From Vandiemenella viatica (Eukaryota; Arthropoda; Insecta; Orthoptera; Morabidae), in the NCBI GenBank assembly GCA_031002005.1, contig CM061920.1:104529447-104593446 (forward strand): DNA of 64,000 bases, written 5' to 3'. The notes beneath the pieces are model-generated. The model searched no databases and was not told where the DNA came from. It saw nothing but the letters and a program-made list of their open reading frames with translations. Of this stretch, positions 1-12,710 are shown in pieces. The position numbers were made by a program, and so were the translations under genes. Numbering within the stretch: position 1 is the first letter of the stretch; every line of letters begins with the position of its first letter.

Positions 1-726
1 TTTAGCACTCATGTACCTCGGCATATTGTCCATCAGTGAACGCGTCTTTGTGAACAAAGCGCCTTGACGTGTACGCGACTGAAGTGAGCATTTAAGTATG
101 TTCATTTTAATTTCTGTGTCTGCGTAAACATTTGAATTGTACCATAACGTGTATCATAAATTAATCATATTTTATGTGTTTTATAGTCAAACTTAATGTA
201 AAACTATGAAACTTAATAGATTTGCGAACTGTAAATATAAATACTCTGAGCAAGTTGAATGGTTAAGGCCGGAGACCATAAAAAAAAATAAAAAAAAAAA
301 ATAGTTCACTATACGTTCATCAAATGAGAAACACGCGGCGCAAAACTCGGATATTTCTCACGCAGTTCCCCCTACGCTGGGTGATGCAATATCGCGCTTC
401 TATTACGCTTTTCATACACTTTCTTCTTCCTTGTAGTCGCGTATGCTTTGTCGTTTAGAAGATATTGAAATTTCATACGTTACATGAAAACGTAACACTC
501 AATGTTCTCGACGGCAGGAGAGAAGGGGGGGAGGTCAATGGTAGTCTGAATAGTATGTTATTATTTTAGAAGAAAACACATTAGTTACATGGAATTTAGT
601 GTGGGCAGTAACAGATTTCTAGCAGTTAGCTCGTCAATTGCCGTTAGTTCCTCGTTTCTTCCCAATTTGTTCACGTCTTTTTATTTATTTATGGCCTTAT
701 ACCTCATCGACGTCGAGGTAATTTAG
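1..726. other. AT-rich stretch, no gene seen
   Basis: No supported open reading frame or repeat. Contains a short A-rich run near 280-301 and a small G run near 526-531. The sequence is otherwise unremarkable. Confidence 0.6.
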
Positions 727-925
727 AGACGGGGAAAGAACTGGGGGCAAGTAACGGGAAGGAATTCGGACATGGTGTTTGTAAAGGAAGTATCCCGGCA
801 TTTGCCTGGAGTGAAACCATGCAAAACCCAAATCTGGATGCCCGGAAGGTAATTCGAACCCACGTCATCCCGAATGCGAGGCCACATCGTTAACTGTTCA
901 CTCACTACGCCCGGTTTGATGTCAG
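727..925 (-). mobile_element. tRNA-like SINE copy (family S1)
   Basis: Read on the minus strand, this begins with a tRNA-like head near 925. It continues through a B-box-like GGTTCGAATTA near 850-860 and then a body related to 'gggttttgcatggtttcactccaggcaaatgccgggatacttcc', seen here only in mutated form. It ends near 727-740 in a C-rich segment. The same order of blocks recurs at about 3225, 27600, 32046, 34900, 35795, 42815 and 45990, which defines a dispersed family inside this window. I call it a SINE from its pol III-like promoter block and short length. The family name is not known to me. Ends are approximate and no target duplication is visible. Confidence 0.75.
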
Positions 926-3220
926 GAGAAACAAACAAACAAACCAGCAAATACGTTGTTTTATAGACTATTTGCATCATTTTCAGTCATGAAAGGAAAT
1001 TTATGAAGGAAATAAGCCATTTTTTTCTCATAGTATAGCCAAAATTCCAATTTCATATATTTTTACTGCGTTTCTTAATGTATGCTGTTGACACTTTAAA
1101 GACGAAGCAGATATAATCAGACGAATACGATACTTCATTTCAAGCATGAACATTTAATGATATATTCTAACCGTCGACACAGAATGACGGTTGTGGCATG
1201 TTCAGTGACGTACAACCTGTCCCATCTTCGAAGATATGATGTGTAATGGAAAACAACCTACTGACTTGTCAATGACACATCGAGATTACAAAACAGCCAA
1301 AACAGCTGCACTGTCCCCTCAACGAATAGTTTGGACAGTGAATTTTTCCTTCATTTTTGCTAACTTTATGAAAAATTCTTTTAACTACTATATAAATCGA
1401 CTATATACCTTTATTCTGATACGCTTTTCATTAAATCCTTTTTAAATATTCCGTCATTTTTCAACCCGTGTTTATTTATTAATCTCCAAATACGAATTTC
1501 AAATTACATCCGTAATTGTTTGGCTCATCTAATTTAACCTAACTTGTGTCAGCTACACATATCCCTGTCCTCACTCCACTGCATTAACCAATCTTTTATA
1601 TTTCAGCCTAATAAACACCATTGTTTCCCCAACTGTTATTAAATCCTGCTATATACTGCACGTAGACCCATTATTTTCAGGACGTATTCGTTTTGTACTA
1701 CAATTCTCGATCCATATTTCAGCCACCTTCTAATTCTGCAATGTCTAAGGTTTGTCACAGAGAGAGAGAGTTGTACTCCACGTATACAATTGTGAAAAGC
1801 CATTTCTGAGCCCAGTGTATTGGACAGTAGAAAATGTTATCTTTTTTTATCAAAAAATGAATTTTATATCCATTAATCCTGCGAACAGTTTCTATTTTAA
1901 TTCATACTAAGAAGTCCTTTTCTTTTACTGTGCTGACGTTTAATATACTGAAATTTCCGTCGTTTCCAATCAATGCAACTTTTACTTTGCATTTATTTAT
2001 ACTTACTCTAGAATCTTTCCTGAATACTATTCGCCAAATACGATTATATAATTATTAACAACTTCACCCATACCAATTTCTAAAACAATGTCATAACATC
2101 GTAGCTTCACATCCTTGATTTGTTTTTATTGACACACACATGTTGATAACTTGTGTAAAGTAACTGTGCACGATAAGCAAACAAAAAAAAATAAAAACTT
2201 CTGTAATAGTTATCATCCGAAGGAACAAATAGGCCTATACAATTTTTGCAAATATCGAGACATTTTTAAAACTTTGGACGAAAGATACATCGCATACGTA
2301 TCCGATACTAGATTAACATCACTAGACTTGTTGATACATGCAGCATACAGAAATCAGTCCACTTTTAGCAAAAATTTTAAGTTAAGTGTCTTGACCTCTC
2401 AGGCTGTAAGAACTGCCGATTCGGGTACGCAAATTTTATGGTTACTTTTAACGAAGATTCATGCCGACTCTTAGTTTTAAAGATATATACGTGCTGCCAA
2501 TGCAGTAAGGTAGCCAGCCAAAGCTCTAGAACCTGGCAATATGACTTAATCTACTCGACAGCATTTTTTGAAAAGATAAGCTTCTTTTATAGTAGCCTTG
2601 CTTCTTACAAATTACGTTTCGCATGAGAAGTAGGCGGATGAACGGCACACAGCTAAAGGAAAATCGCCGAGACTAGAGGGGGTTATATACAGCGCCGAGC
2701 GTAGCTCATCAAGAAGCATCCCGGAATCCAAGCCCGGCTGTTTTGTCAATTTAGCATAGGGAATGGTTTGCCAACTTCGAGGAGGGTAATGGACTGAAAG
2801 GAAATTATTTAAAATTAGAGGCAGAAAGTTCTCGCAGGGAACGTCGCATTCCGTGCTGCCTTTCCGCCCTTTTATTTGTCAGCGAAGCGAGGAGGGAAGC
2901 GCTACCATACAAAAGAAGAAAGAAGGACGCAAACAGACTGGCAGACAAGAAGTGAACAAAGTTTATTTTTTGCGCATTAGAGCGATGTCCTTACTTCGAC
3001 AGCGAAGAGCACAATAATTAGGTCTGCGTGGAGCTTCGACCCGGATTTACAAAGAAAACAGCTAGCCCGTCGTAGGAAAGAATGTTTCATCTTCGGAGGC
3101 CTTTGCTTCAGAGTAAATTTTAGGAGCATAAAAAACTCATCACATAATTTCTGACTGACACTGGAAAGAAAAGCTCATAAGTCAAATAACAGGCACATAA
3201 AACAATATCATTGATTAATT
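926..3220. other. No gene recognised; short AG microsatellite
   Basis: Only short open frames without recognisable motifs. A small (AG)n run lies near 1758-1770. The part at 2620-2950 is somewhat GC-richer than its surroundings, but I see no family in it. The stretch at 1560-2100 could be very old retroelement debris, but I could not support that. Confidence 0.5.
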
Positions 3221-3224
3221 GCAC

Positions 3225-3415
3225 CGACCTTGCTGGCTGCTTGGTAAATCTCTGGCCTCGTATTCGGGAGAACGTAGTTTTTAATCCCTGTCCGGAAATC
3301 CAGTATTGGGATTTCCCAAGCTTTTCCCAAATCACTCCACACTAATGTCGGGGTGATTCTTTCAGTGCCCATGGCTGAAATCCTTCCTATTCCTTGCCCT
3401 CAATCCTTTCACACC
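3225..3415 (+). mobile_element. Degenerate SINE copy (family S1)
   Basis: Plus-strand copy of the family seen at 727-925. The order is preserved: 'ctggcctcgtattcggga' near 3248, 'aatccctgtccgg' near 3280, then 'cccaaatcactcca' near 3325 and 'gaaatccttcctattcc' near 3378. Many substitutions make it an old copy. It is followed immediately by a C14-A10 tract (3424-3447), which may derive from its tail. Confidence 0.65.
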
Positions 3416-3423
3416 TCTGAAGT

Positions 3424-3447
3424 CCCCCCCCCCCCCCAAAAAAAAAA
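3424..3447. repeat. C14 followed by A10 homopolymer
   Basis: Fourteen C residues (3424-3437) followed directly by ten A residues (3438-3447), just after a SINE copy. Such tracts are prone to length error in sequencing. Confidence 0.9.
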
Positions 3448-4324
3448 TAACAACTTATTTTATGCACCAGACAATCACCACTAGTTTCTAGTTTTCACTA
3501 CATATCCACTTCATTGTTTTCAGAAATGTCTGTCATTCATAGCCATTTGCTGCAATATAAGTGTCAAACATGAAGAAGGTGTTATTAGACCAAGTTTATA
3601 CGTTAATTGTGGAGCACTTGTTAAGTAGGATAAGTACGTATCCCCTTACACAACATAGTATGTGGAGTTCCAGTTCCATGTTTTGTCCACATTAAATACC
3701 AAGGAGAAATCACTAAGAGAGCCTCCGCTACTTCGTTCATAATCGCCAAATTGTGTGCCGGAGTCCTGAATTAAATCCCAAATCTTTCCGCAGAGTGTAT
3801 GAAACGTGGAAATTCGACACTGTTTGTGGGGGTACATTAAATTTGGGAACCTCCATAGTGTTCTTCGGACGAGTAAGGCACAACGGGGAACGTACCGGGT
3901 TTCAGAATATAGACTATACATAGCATAGTTAGCTTAGCTCGTGTGTTGTTCCGTTGGGAGTGGACTGCAAAGGGTCCTGTTTGCTAAGTCGTCGACCGTT
4001 GGTAGGCTCGGCAACGGAGAGATATTGACGGGAAAGCAAAGTCTGTTCTGCAAGGAAAAAGTTAGCGAACAGGAATTATAAGTTAATTATAATCTATCAA
4101 ATCTATCGAATCTATCTCATCATGCATTGTAATTAAGGATTTTTCAAATGTTTCCAGTGGGTAATTAGAACAAGCGATAGTCAATTGCTGCAGCAATGGA
4201 GGGAACTTAAGTGTTGACATTTGTCTGCGATTCGTTTAACTTATGTTATCTGTGGTAAGTGTAGTTTTTGAAATGTGTAGTTTACAAGGAGGAGATTGGG
4301 GACCGTCCAACTACTCGCATAGAT
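3448..4324. other. No gene recognised
   Basis: AT-rich sequence with one 91-codon minus-strand open frame (3646-3921) that shows no recognisable motif. The segment near 4250-4310 shares 'gaaatgtgtagttta' and 'aggagattg' with 32861-32890, so it may be the edge of a dispersed repeat. Confidence 0.5.
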
Positions 4325-4940
4325 CAATGTTTCTGAAACAGTGGTCCGCGGACCACTAGTGATCATTCGCGTGGTCCGCAGGTACGAGATTATTATACAA
4401 TTAGATGCCGTATTCGTAACATGCAAGGCTACAAGCTAGCACAAAATAATAACCCAACTTTTGAAAAGAAACGAATATATCAATGATCAGGCAAAAATCT
4501 GGCATTTACATGATGAGACAAGCACAGCATTGTTCCTATAATAGTATATTCACTTCCAGTGGTCATAAAAAAGAGAGTCGTTCCTGTAAGGATTAAGTTA
4601 ATGAATATTTTCTAAAAGTGTAAGATCTAATGCCTTTTTTATTTCAGCACGTTGGTTCATGGTATAGTGTAGCATCCAGCCTTAGTAACATTGTTATTCA
4701 TTGGGTTATTAAGAGTCTGATGATTTTGTATTTACTTTTTAATAGTTCGCTTCTTGATTCGTAACTGCAAATTCCTTTGGATTTATTATGTTATAATGAT
4801 ACAATACAATATGTCTCAGATGTTAATATTACATTATAGTATACGCATAGTTAAAAAATTAGATCCATATAAGTTAGTGGTCCGCAGCATTACTTATGAT
4901 ACTTTACTGGTCCTTGGGCAGAAAAAGGTTGAGAAACGCT
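4325..4940. mobile_element. hAT-like short non-autonomous element
   Basis: The left end reads CAATGTTTCTGAAACAGTGG. The right end, reverse-complemented, reads AGCGTTTCTCAACC. These are mutated versions of the CAGTGTTTCTCAA-type terminus that I know from hAT elements. Both subterminal regions carry repeats of 'tggtccgc': two on the left, with the palindrome GGTCCGCGGACC at about 4344-4355, and one inverted near 4876. The interior is AT-rich and encodes nothing recognisable. The expected 8-bp target duplication is not exact: the two flanks share only 'tagat'. The copy is therefore old. Length about 616 bp, typical of a MITE. Confidence 0.65.
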
Positions 4941-7506
4941 AGATAGCTACCGGAAACCAGTCAGGGCGGCCGATGCACGGGGAACACACTGGTGGGTCAG
5001 TCAGCATATTACATTTTGAGATATAGTTTGGAATTTGTCACATGACCCAAATTCTTTACAAGTGACCGAGCTTTCGGCTAAGCATCATTCAGTAATATGG
5101 GATTATGGTGTTTTGCAGTGTGTCTAACAACGCTTGGATTTAGAGGTGGTGTGGAAGGTAACGGTGGCCCGTGTCAAATACATGTGTCGTTTATGCTTTT
5201 ATTGTTTTATAAAAGTGTTTCGTTGATTATGTCCGTGTATTACTAAGCATCGTTTTGCTCGGAACTATTGCTTCGTAAAAAATGTAAAAAACATGTAAAT
5301 TTAAAAACCTTTTTTTCCTGATTTCCTAATATTGAAAATGTCGTGCCTTTGTGGATGTTGGAAAAATATTGTTTAAAGTTAAATAAGTGTTCAGATAATG
5401 ATGAGCGTATGTGCCTCTTGTGGGCATATCGGGTTCAGCGTATGATATCGTAGAATTTTCACCTTTTCGGCCAGTGTCAGTTAGTGTTGTTGGAATAAAA
5501 TACAGTTTGAAATTCTTGCTTGCTAATTACTTTGCTTACAGTGTATGTTGTGTTTTAATAAATAACCACCTAAAATCAGTTTTTCATGGGATGTTTATGT
5601 CTTCTGTTCAAATCTGTACTTACGAATCGTTAACTCGTTGCACTGTAAGTCGAAATTTAATTAGTTTAGATTTTAACGAAGTAATAAATATCTTTCATAG
5701 ATTTGTTGCTGTAGCAGTCAGCCATAAAAATCCACAATAATACAAAACAAATTATTAAACCATGCTCGCCAGGTATTAGGGAATGTTATATAGAAAACAT
5801 TTTTTTAAAAAAAATTCTGTTTAGAAATACCAGAAACGTGAAGAAGCATGACAATAATATTAACAACTTTATTTGATTAACTAATTATTGTTGCACAGAG
5901 CTTAATGTTCGTTGTTCAAAATCTCGTTTATTGCGTATCCTGTGCTGGAAGTCAGTTATATCAGTGAGAATCGTAATAATGTATGTATTATTTTTAGGTC
6001 AATAATAAAAGTAGTTTGCTGCTTAGGAAAACATCACATCTCATATACAGTTAAATTATTCACAAAAATTCTGTAAATCAATGGATAAACTGGTGCTATT
6101 GTGTGGTTGCGGAATGAGGATTAAGAAAACGAGCATTTGAAATGAAATTTCCAATATCAGTTATACACGAGACCAAAATATGGGCAATATATATATATAT
6201 ATATATATATATAAGTGGTAATGGAGAATAAAGTACGAATGAATGAAAGACTTAGAAAACTATTGAAATCTAACTGAGCATTAGGCGGGAAAAAATGTGG
6301 AAGGATCAGGAAGAATGTGGAATGAAATATTAATTCGGGAAAGACATCCTTTTGAAGATCGGGAGAAGATGCTTGGACCAAGATGAATCTAAACCAGTCG
6401 AATCCCTGCTGACAGATGGAATTTTCTGAAATGAAATCTATGTTTCTGCGATGACTTGTAGCAGACAGAAGCAATCAATGTGTTTTCTGCTAGGTGTTGC
6501 AAGCTATGATACAGAGAAAGGCGGTCCCAGCCGTGGTACTCTCAACCCCGCAATCTGTATTCATGAGGCGACGCTCTGGCCTGGAGGCCATCTCCTCTGC
6601 TCTGCGCCTCTGGTAGGACGGGTGCCGCACTCAGCGTACCAGTGGTGTCACGCGACACTGAAGAAAGGACCTCCACACAGTGGCGAATAACAGCTACTCA
6701 AGTGCGATGTGAACACACAAGTAAGTCATACAGACGACAAACATTGCAAGGATCAAACAAAATTAAATTTAACAAATGCACATAGTTCAAGCACGTATGA
6801 TGGTTGCATATGTTTGTAATAAAACAAGGTGAAAGCAAATTTTTTTGTATGTTCGCCAAAGCTTATAAAAGCAATTAAGAACAGTTCTGAACCAAAGCAG
6901 CCTAGATACGACGCCATAAGATATATGTACAACAACAGAACGACACAGTCAGCTGGTTGAAATGCCATGTAAATGTCTGTCTCACATGCAGAAAAAGACA
7001 CGGTGAACAGAAAATATAAAAAACAACTTTTGGTTATATATATATGATTGTAACATGGAAGTAAGGAACAGAAGAGAAAGGTTGTCAATCCCATAAGTTT
7101 GCTTTTAATTATTTGACTTGCTTAACTGGAAAGTACATTGTCTGCGTGAATCAATTTTACGTCATTAAAGAGGAGCCGCATAAAAGATAATTTAAAAACC
7201 ACAACTGAAAGATAAATGAATCAAATATTTTAAATTTATCATAAAATACTTGACTAGAAAATTGAAATATTTATACACACGAAATTTCTCTTCGCTATCA
7301 ATGCAGTGCTATATGGCATTAATAAAATGTGTTGACAGAAGACCGAATCCGGTACCTTCATTCACAGCATAGTACCGACCACTGTGGGGTAAAGTAGCTT
7401 GGTCCGATGAATCACCTGTGTAGGCACACACCAATGGTCGGATTGGAATGTGGTGGTTGAACAGATCCACCACATGACATCGATACTTTTATCTGATCGC
7501 TGAGTG
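4941..7506. other. No gene recognised; AT microsatellite and GC-richer patch
   Basis: Open frames are short and without motifs. An (AT)n microsatellite occupies about 6187-6213. The interval 6510-6700 is GC-richer than its neighbours and carries a 79-codon plus-strand frame, but I recognise no product. Confidence 0.5.
6187..6213. repeat. (AT)n microsatellite
   Basis: About 13 uninterrupted AT dinucleotides. Confidence 0.95.
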
Positions 7507-7760
7507 GTCTGGTGGCTCAGTGGTTAAGGCGTCTGACTGGAGATCGAAAGGTCTCCGGTTCAAATCTCTGTCTAGGCGGGTATTTTCATAGTAGTATAAC
7601 CCGACCTTCACCTCTGGCACAGCTTGCTGTGTAATGAGAAGTATGCCAGTGGTTCGGATTCCACGTTAAAGTGTAGGTCCCCTGTACCCGGCAGGATTGT
7701 CGGGCTAGGTTAAGGCGGCTACGATAGGGGCGGAATGAGTAGCCAATAAAAACCCTGTCT
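7507..7760 (+). mobile_element. tRNA-derived SINE, second family (S2)
   Basis: The head resembles a tRNA gene. An A-box-like GGTGGCTCAGTGG lies at 7511-7523 and a B-box-like GGTTCAAATCT at 7557-7567. Their 33-bp separation fits an internal pol III promoter. An acceptor stem and a properly paired T-stem cannot be formed, so this is not a functional tRNA. The body (7580-7760) continues with blocks such as 'cctctggcacagcttgctg' and 'ggtcccctgtacccggcagg', unlike family S1. The 3' end is not clear; I place it near 'gccaataaaaaccctgtc'. No other copy was found in this window. Confidence 0.65.
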
Positions 7761-7913
7761 CCAGGTCATTACGACCACACGGAATTATTATATACCTGAT
7801 CGTTGAACATTTCAAGCTCTTTACGTTAACTATTTGAAAATTTCTGTTGATGAATGCGGCGTGTGATGTGCTCAGATTATGCTCTGTTGGGTTCAGGAGC
7901 ATTCTGAACAATT

Positions 7914-8240
7914 CTATCTCATGGTCTGACCATTCAGATCGCCAGGCATGAGACTTATAAAACATATCTGGAATATGATCAACTGAGCCCTTCCTGCAGG
8001 AGATCCAGCATCTACCATAACAACGCAGCTATCTGAAGGATATGTACGTGTGGTGACACCGTGATAGACTGTTTTTAGCCCGTCGCCTAGCATTCTCACT
8101 GATAAGTCGGCGAAGAGTCGCCACTCCGTCTCCCGAATTGTTCCGAATGTGTTTCCACTGTGCCACTGTCCGGTTCTGAAATAAACTAATCTACCCACCT
8201 GTAGATTGTTTGTTCGGCCTTGCCTCGCAACCAGACTCAT
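7914..8240 (-). other. 108-codon open frame, unknown
   Basis: A minus-strand frame that opens with ATG at 8240 and runs to a stop at 7914. It is GC-richer than the surrounding AT-rich DNA, which is why I keep it. It contains a polar N-terminal half (GQWHSGNTFGTIRETEW around residues 24-40) and a small hydrophobic patch near the C-terminus. I recognise no domain. It could be a fragment of a transposable-element coding region, a single exon, or chance. Confidence 0.2.
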
Positions 8241-8244
8241 TCTG

Positions 8245-11200
8245 TAGATGTGCCATCTTTACACTCGTAGACCTGATCTGCAGCCATCTCTAAAACATAA
8301 TAATCACACCCGCAAGTTTCCTCCCTTTAACAAACTTACACAATTTTTAGTACGTTGGAGAATGCAATTGGTTCAGCAGAAGGAAAAAATGCTTGCGGAA
8401 ATTCTACACCCAATGACTTGCTGAAACGTATTTCTAAATGTCCTATAAAACATTGGAATTACTTTTATAATTCCATGCCACACAATTTGGCGAAACTAAA
8501 GGATGGTGATGTTTATTTGAGTACTTTTTTCGAGTCCGTTAGGTAAAATTATCTTTCACCATATAGCGTGGCACCAGTCTGCTGAATTCTTCTTGGCTCC
8601 ATCAGTTCGATAGAGACCTCTCAACTAGGCCAGGATAAGCTAAAACAGTTTTCGCCATTTATGAGGTGCCCATCCCCTGACTCGCCGACAGAATGTTATC
8701 AACACTGTAATTTAATGGGCTTTGGTGCGGTAATTTTTATATATAATCATTTAATTTTTCATATTATTAATTTTATTTAATCAATTCACTGATGTGAAAG
8801 AGATATGAATTTAGAAGGCACAGCTATACGATCTGGACATGGGTCGTAACCCGACCAAATTATTTCATAAAGAACATATGGCCTGCAAACATGTGTGTAT
8901 TTAACGTTAAGTGTTTATAAACAATCAAAAATTAAAAATCAATACCTTGCTTTACAACAGAGGCCGTAAATCCTAAAACTGAATAAAATTAATATGACTT
9001 TGATTACCACCAAATAAAATAAAAGAACATTCAATACAAAAATGATTTTACATTGTGAATAGACATGCTGGGTTATTGGATTCGCTGTTTATTAATTAAA
9101 AAACGTGATCTCTAATGTTCATTAGCTCAGTTTTATACAGTCGATAGAGGATGGGACCCTGCACTCAGAGCGTTACAACTTGAGTTTTACGGGCGAGTAG
9201 TGACTTGTGCAGAATACTGTGTCCTACAACAGATGAGCACTTTACCGTACATAATTGCAGAAATTGTCGCCATCAGCGTAAGGACGCATCTATTGTTCGT
9301 AAGCCCACACAAGCTAATTTAGACTGCAAAACGTTGAACATGTCAAGACTGTTAGTGTGATACACCATCAGCTCACGATTTCCGACCAACAGTCTTGAAA
9401 TCGTAAGGTCAACTTTTTGGCGTTGGAAGCTCGCTTCTCCGTTCTCTCCTTCCAGCGTCTATCTTCAATCGCCAATGCTAGCACTTCCGGGATCACTTGT
9501 AAACAATATTTTCAGAAAATCCATCATATGTTTTAAATATAAGATTTTTATTGGCAAACTCTCTCCCACTCATCCACGTCACAGAGATTGACCAACATTG
9601 TTATTTTCGATTCTGACTTTCTAGGTTTGTTAGCCGAGTCCCATAATTCCCTTTGGTCAACTTCTGTTGTTGTGAATTGAGGTATTCGTTCGAGCGGACT
9701 ACCTGTGGGGTTTATCGCCCTCTAAGCACTCCCTTCAAAACCACTGTTGTGTAGAAGGTCGTCCGTTGTTCGAGAATAAGCGCCACTACCTGTCTAGACG
9801 GCCAACCCACTCAATGGTCCCGCATGTTAATAAGACTTATTTGCAGTGCCATTACCACCCTGTTTTCTTCATATGTAATGAGCACTCTTATTACAACATC
9901 AACACTTCTACGTAACAAAGACGCCGCGTTTCTTGAATGACCGAGCTTGGACACACGTGTTACATAGCAGCACTCGCAATGAACACTTCTGCGTTTCAGC
10001 GACGGGTAGTGACAAGTTGGTGGTGAATGCAGATTTGGTAGGGAATGGGAGAAGGTGGGGGTTGAGAGACAGGCATACTATAACAGGATTGTTATCATAG
10101 GTCGTTACGATATCACTTCATAAAAAAAAGGTAGTTCATGACACTCATACAGATAATATTACGCAGGAGAATTTGAAGTTATGTTCGTATGCTTCCTTGA
10201 GAACTAAAAGTACCAAGAATTATAATCGACTCACTGAAGAATCTAATCATGAAAATGTATGAGACCGATCCTGTTCATTATTAATTGTTTCTAAAGATCA
10301 AATTAATGTGTTTAAATGTAGTAGCTAAGCATGAATTCACACCAAACTTCTGAGATTGATTACATTTGTGACTTGTGTCTCAGTGATTTCAAGACGACTA
10401 GTTTTTTTTTAAAAATTATAATCTTTTCACATAGTATAAACATTAATTTTGGAGAAGCAACGAGAATTTGTAAAATTTTTGTCACTGAAACTATACCTCA
10501 TGATGAAAGATTTCGAAGGTCATTTTCAAGCTGCTGGTTTGCTCTAAGTAATCCTATCCCGAAACACTCGCGTAATATCAAAATTACCTCTTTACTCTGG
10601 GCAAAAGAAAATATTTTTGATGTCGAATTTATTCATGATTAGTGTATGAAATATATAGCCAACTGACTTATGTATATAGAACAAAGAAAAAGTATGCGCT
10701 CAAAATATTATTCACTCCTTTTTGAACCGTTGAAAATTTAAAAGTCATAGCACGTTTTGCGATATTCCAAGGAATTAGTCGAAAGTTAATTCAAAGAAGT
10801 GAATTAGTAATTAACTGAAGTGACATGCAGCAAATGTTGGATATTTTGAACGCAAGTTAATCGATCAGAAGCATCTAAAGAAATTATTTTCTAAATAAGT
10901 CAGATCTTTTCGTGCAGCTATTTACGTCTGGTTTCACTAACGGTACGAAGTGGCTACTTGACACATCACAGAGTTATTTAAATGAATATCTGAGTTCCTT
11001 AGGCTGCACTGAGATTTGCTTTCTGGAAGAAGCTAATTAAAAACTATTAACGTCAAAGGAAGTTGGAATTTTATGCGGAAGACGTTTCTCACATCCATCC
11101 CTCTTACCACAAAGCGACTGCCAGGATGTGTGAGTTTGAAGTAACTACCAGGCACGTTACTTTCAAAGCAACGGAGTGAGGCAGGCTCCGTGATGCGTGC

Positions 11201-12140
11201 AAACAGTCTCTCCACAGACGCCCGGCTTCACAAAATGTGTTTGATAAGCAGAAAACGTAAATTTCCACAAGTGTTTGGTTGCTGCTCGTTGTCAGTACAT
11301 TCATATCTGAGGCTTCAGGTTTATTCTATATGGAATCCAAAACACAGCTTATTCAGTACGAAGTTATGTTTGTTCCTTTTTGTCAGTAAACTGTCAATGG
11401 GTCTGGTTTAAATCTACACGATTTCTTAGTGAGTAATCAGATTTAAGAAGAAAAATTAGACGTATCCATGAAGACTCATTGTTATCTCATTTTTGTGATT
11501 TAATGTTACGTGGCGAATAGAATCAACTACAGAAAACCATAGCACTATTATAAATAAGACAAGATTCTACATTTCGTAGTAAATTCTGTCCTTCCTTTAT
11601 GGCGTCTATATGTAATTTTTCTAACACCAACTTACCATGTGTGAACTATTCTTTGCAAAATAGCAATTGGTGAAAGAGAACACTCGTATAAAGTTGGTCC
11701 AATTTACATACTATTCAGTTTTAATTAACAAAGCTATAGCATTATAGTGAGTTGCAACGCCTTGAATCGCATACGAACCCTATTAAAAAAAAATAATTAA
11801 AATGATACTCTCTATGCTGGAGAGTCGTGGAGAAGTTAAGCATACTCTGCCATTGTGAAATGCTGACGAGAGTCGCTTCACGCAGTACCTGTTTCATGTG
11901 AAGGCATTGTACGGTTACCTAATGTCTAAATGCACAAACAGGTTAGGGGATCTGAAACTTTATTATCTACTCAATTGAAAGTGATTAATGTGATGATTCT
12001 CAAGCATCCCAATAAGTTTCACATGGTTTCCATATGTTTTCAGGAAATTGAGAATAATGTCTTTTGTATTAATCAGAAAGAATTCAGACAGTGTCACTTA
12101 TCCTGGATAAGGAAAAGTTGGTCATGTCCGCATAGTAGGT
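8245..12140. other. No gene recognised
   Basis: Long AT-rich stretch. Open frames of up to about 115 codons occur (for example 10331-10642 and 11930-12277), but they lack motifs, sit in AT-rich sequence, or lie opposite a better explanation. I saw no repeats, TIRs or RNA genes here. Confidence 0.5.
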
Positions 12141-12146
12141 CTTGGA

Positions 12147-12710
12147 CTAACACATGTCATACACATAACCGTCAGTTGAGTCCCACCCAGTGCACTCCGC
12201 GTGAGCCCATAGTCCACATGAAGCGCAATTATACGGTGCCATATTTCGTTGTTTCGTCTGAATTCACCGCATATTAGACACCCGTTTCCTGTATCTTCAT
12301 CCGCAGCATCCTGACGTAAGTCACCAGTATTGATATCGGAAACCGAAAAATCCTGAAGAACGTGTCTATATGCCTCCTTCTCTCCTTTTTCTTTTGGAGA
12401 TGCTGGTCTTTTCTTTGCGTTTTGATTCTTCATTTTGAAATTTTGCTTCTTTTTGTTTTCGTTTTCTATCACACTTTCTTTGATTGGCGTTAAAACCAAA
12501 ATACTAGCATGTTGATTCCTTTGGCACTGTGTTTAATTGTTTGATTTTTTGAGGCTTTTGAATAAAGTCCTGAAATTTCGATAGCTATTCTAATGGGGTT
12601 TTTGTCTGAGATGTTGTTACAGGCTGTAACATAAGCCCTTTGCGTTTTCGTAATTTCTTCCCATTTAAGATAGATTGCATTTGCTGAGCTATTTACAAAC
12701 ACCTCAACAT
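12147..12710 (-). pseudogene. Pogo/Tigger-like transposase C-terminal tail, decayed
   Basis: Read on the minus strand, the upper part (12490-12700) is a remnant region with an 'EISGLYS'-like block. The lower part encodes a long lysine-rich linker (residues like ENENKKKQNFKMKNQNAKK), then an acidic stretch, then 'CLICGEFRRNNEIW'. At that point the frame shifts. In the shifted frame it continues CASCGLWAHAECTGWD and ends DGYVYDMC followed by a stop at 12147. This CxxCG...C..C..WAH..C....GY.CD.C arrangement is the zinc-binding tail that I know from pogo/Tigger and related DDE transposases of arthropods. The expected penultimate 'CDxC' is changed to 'YDMC'. The catalytic DDE domain is not present upstream. 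The breaks make it non-functional. Confidence 0.7.

Noticed and set aside
1560..2100. Possible old RTE-like fragment
   Set aside because: Only a few words such as 'actgcattaaccaatct' resemble the fragment at 36935. The order of blocks could not be followed.
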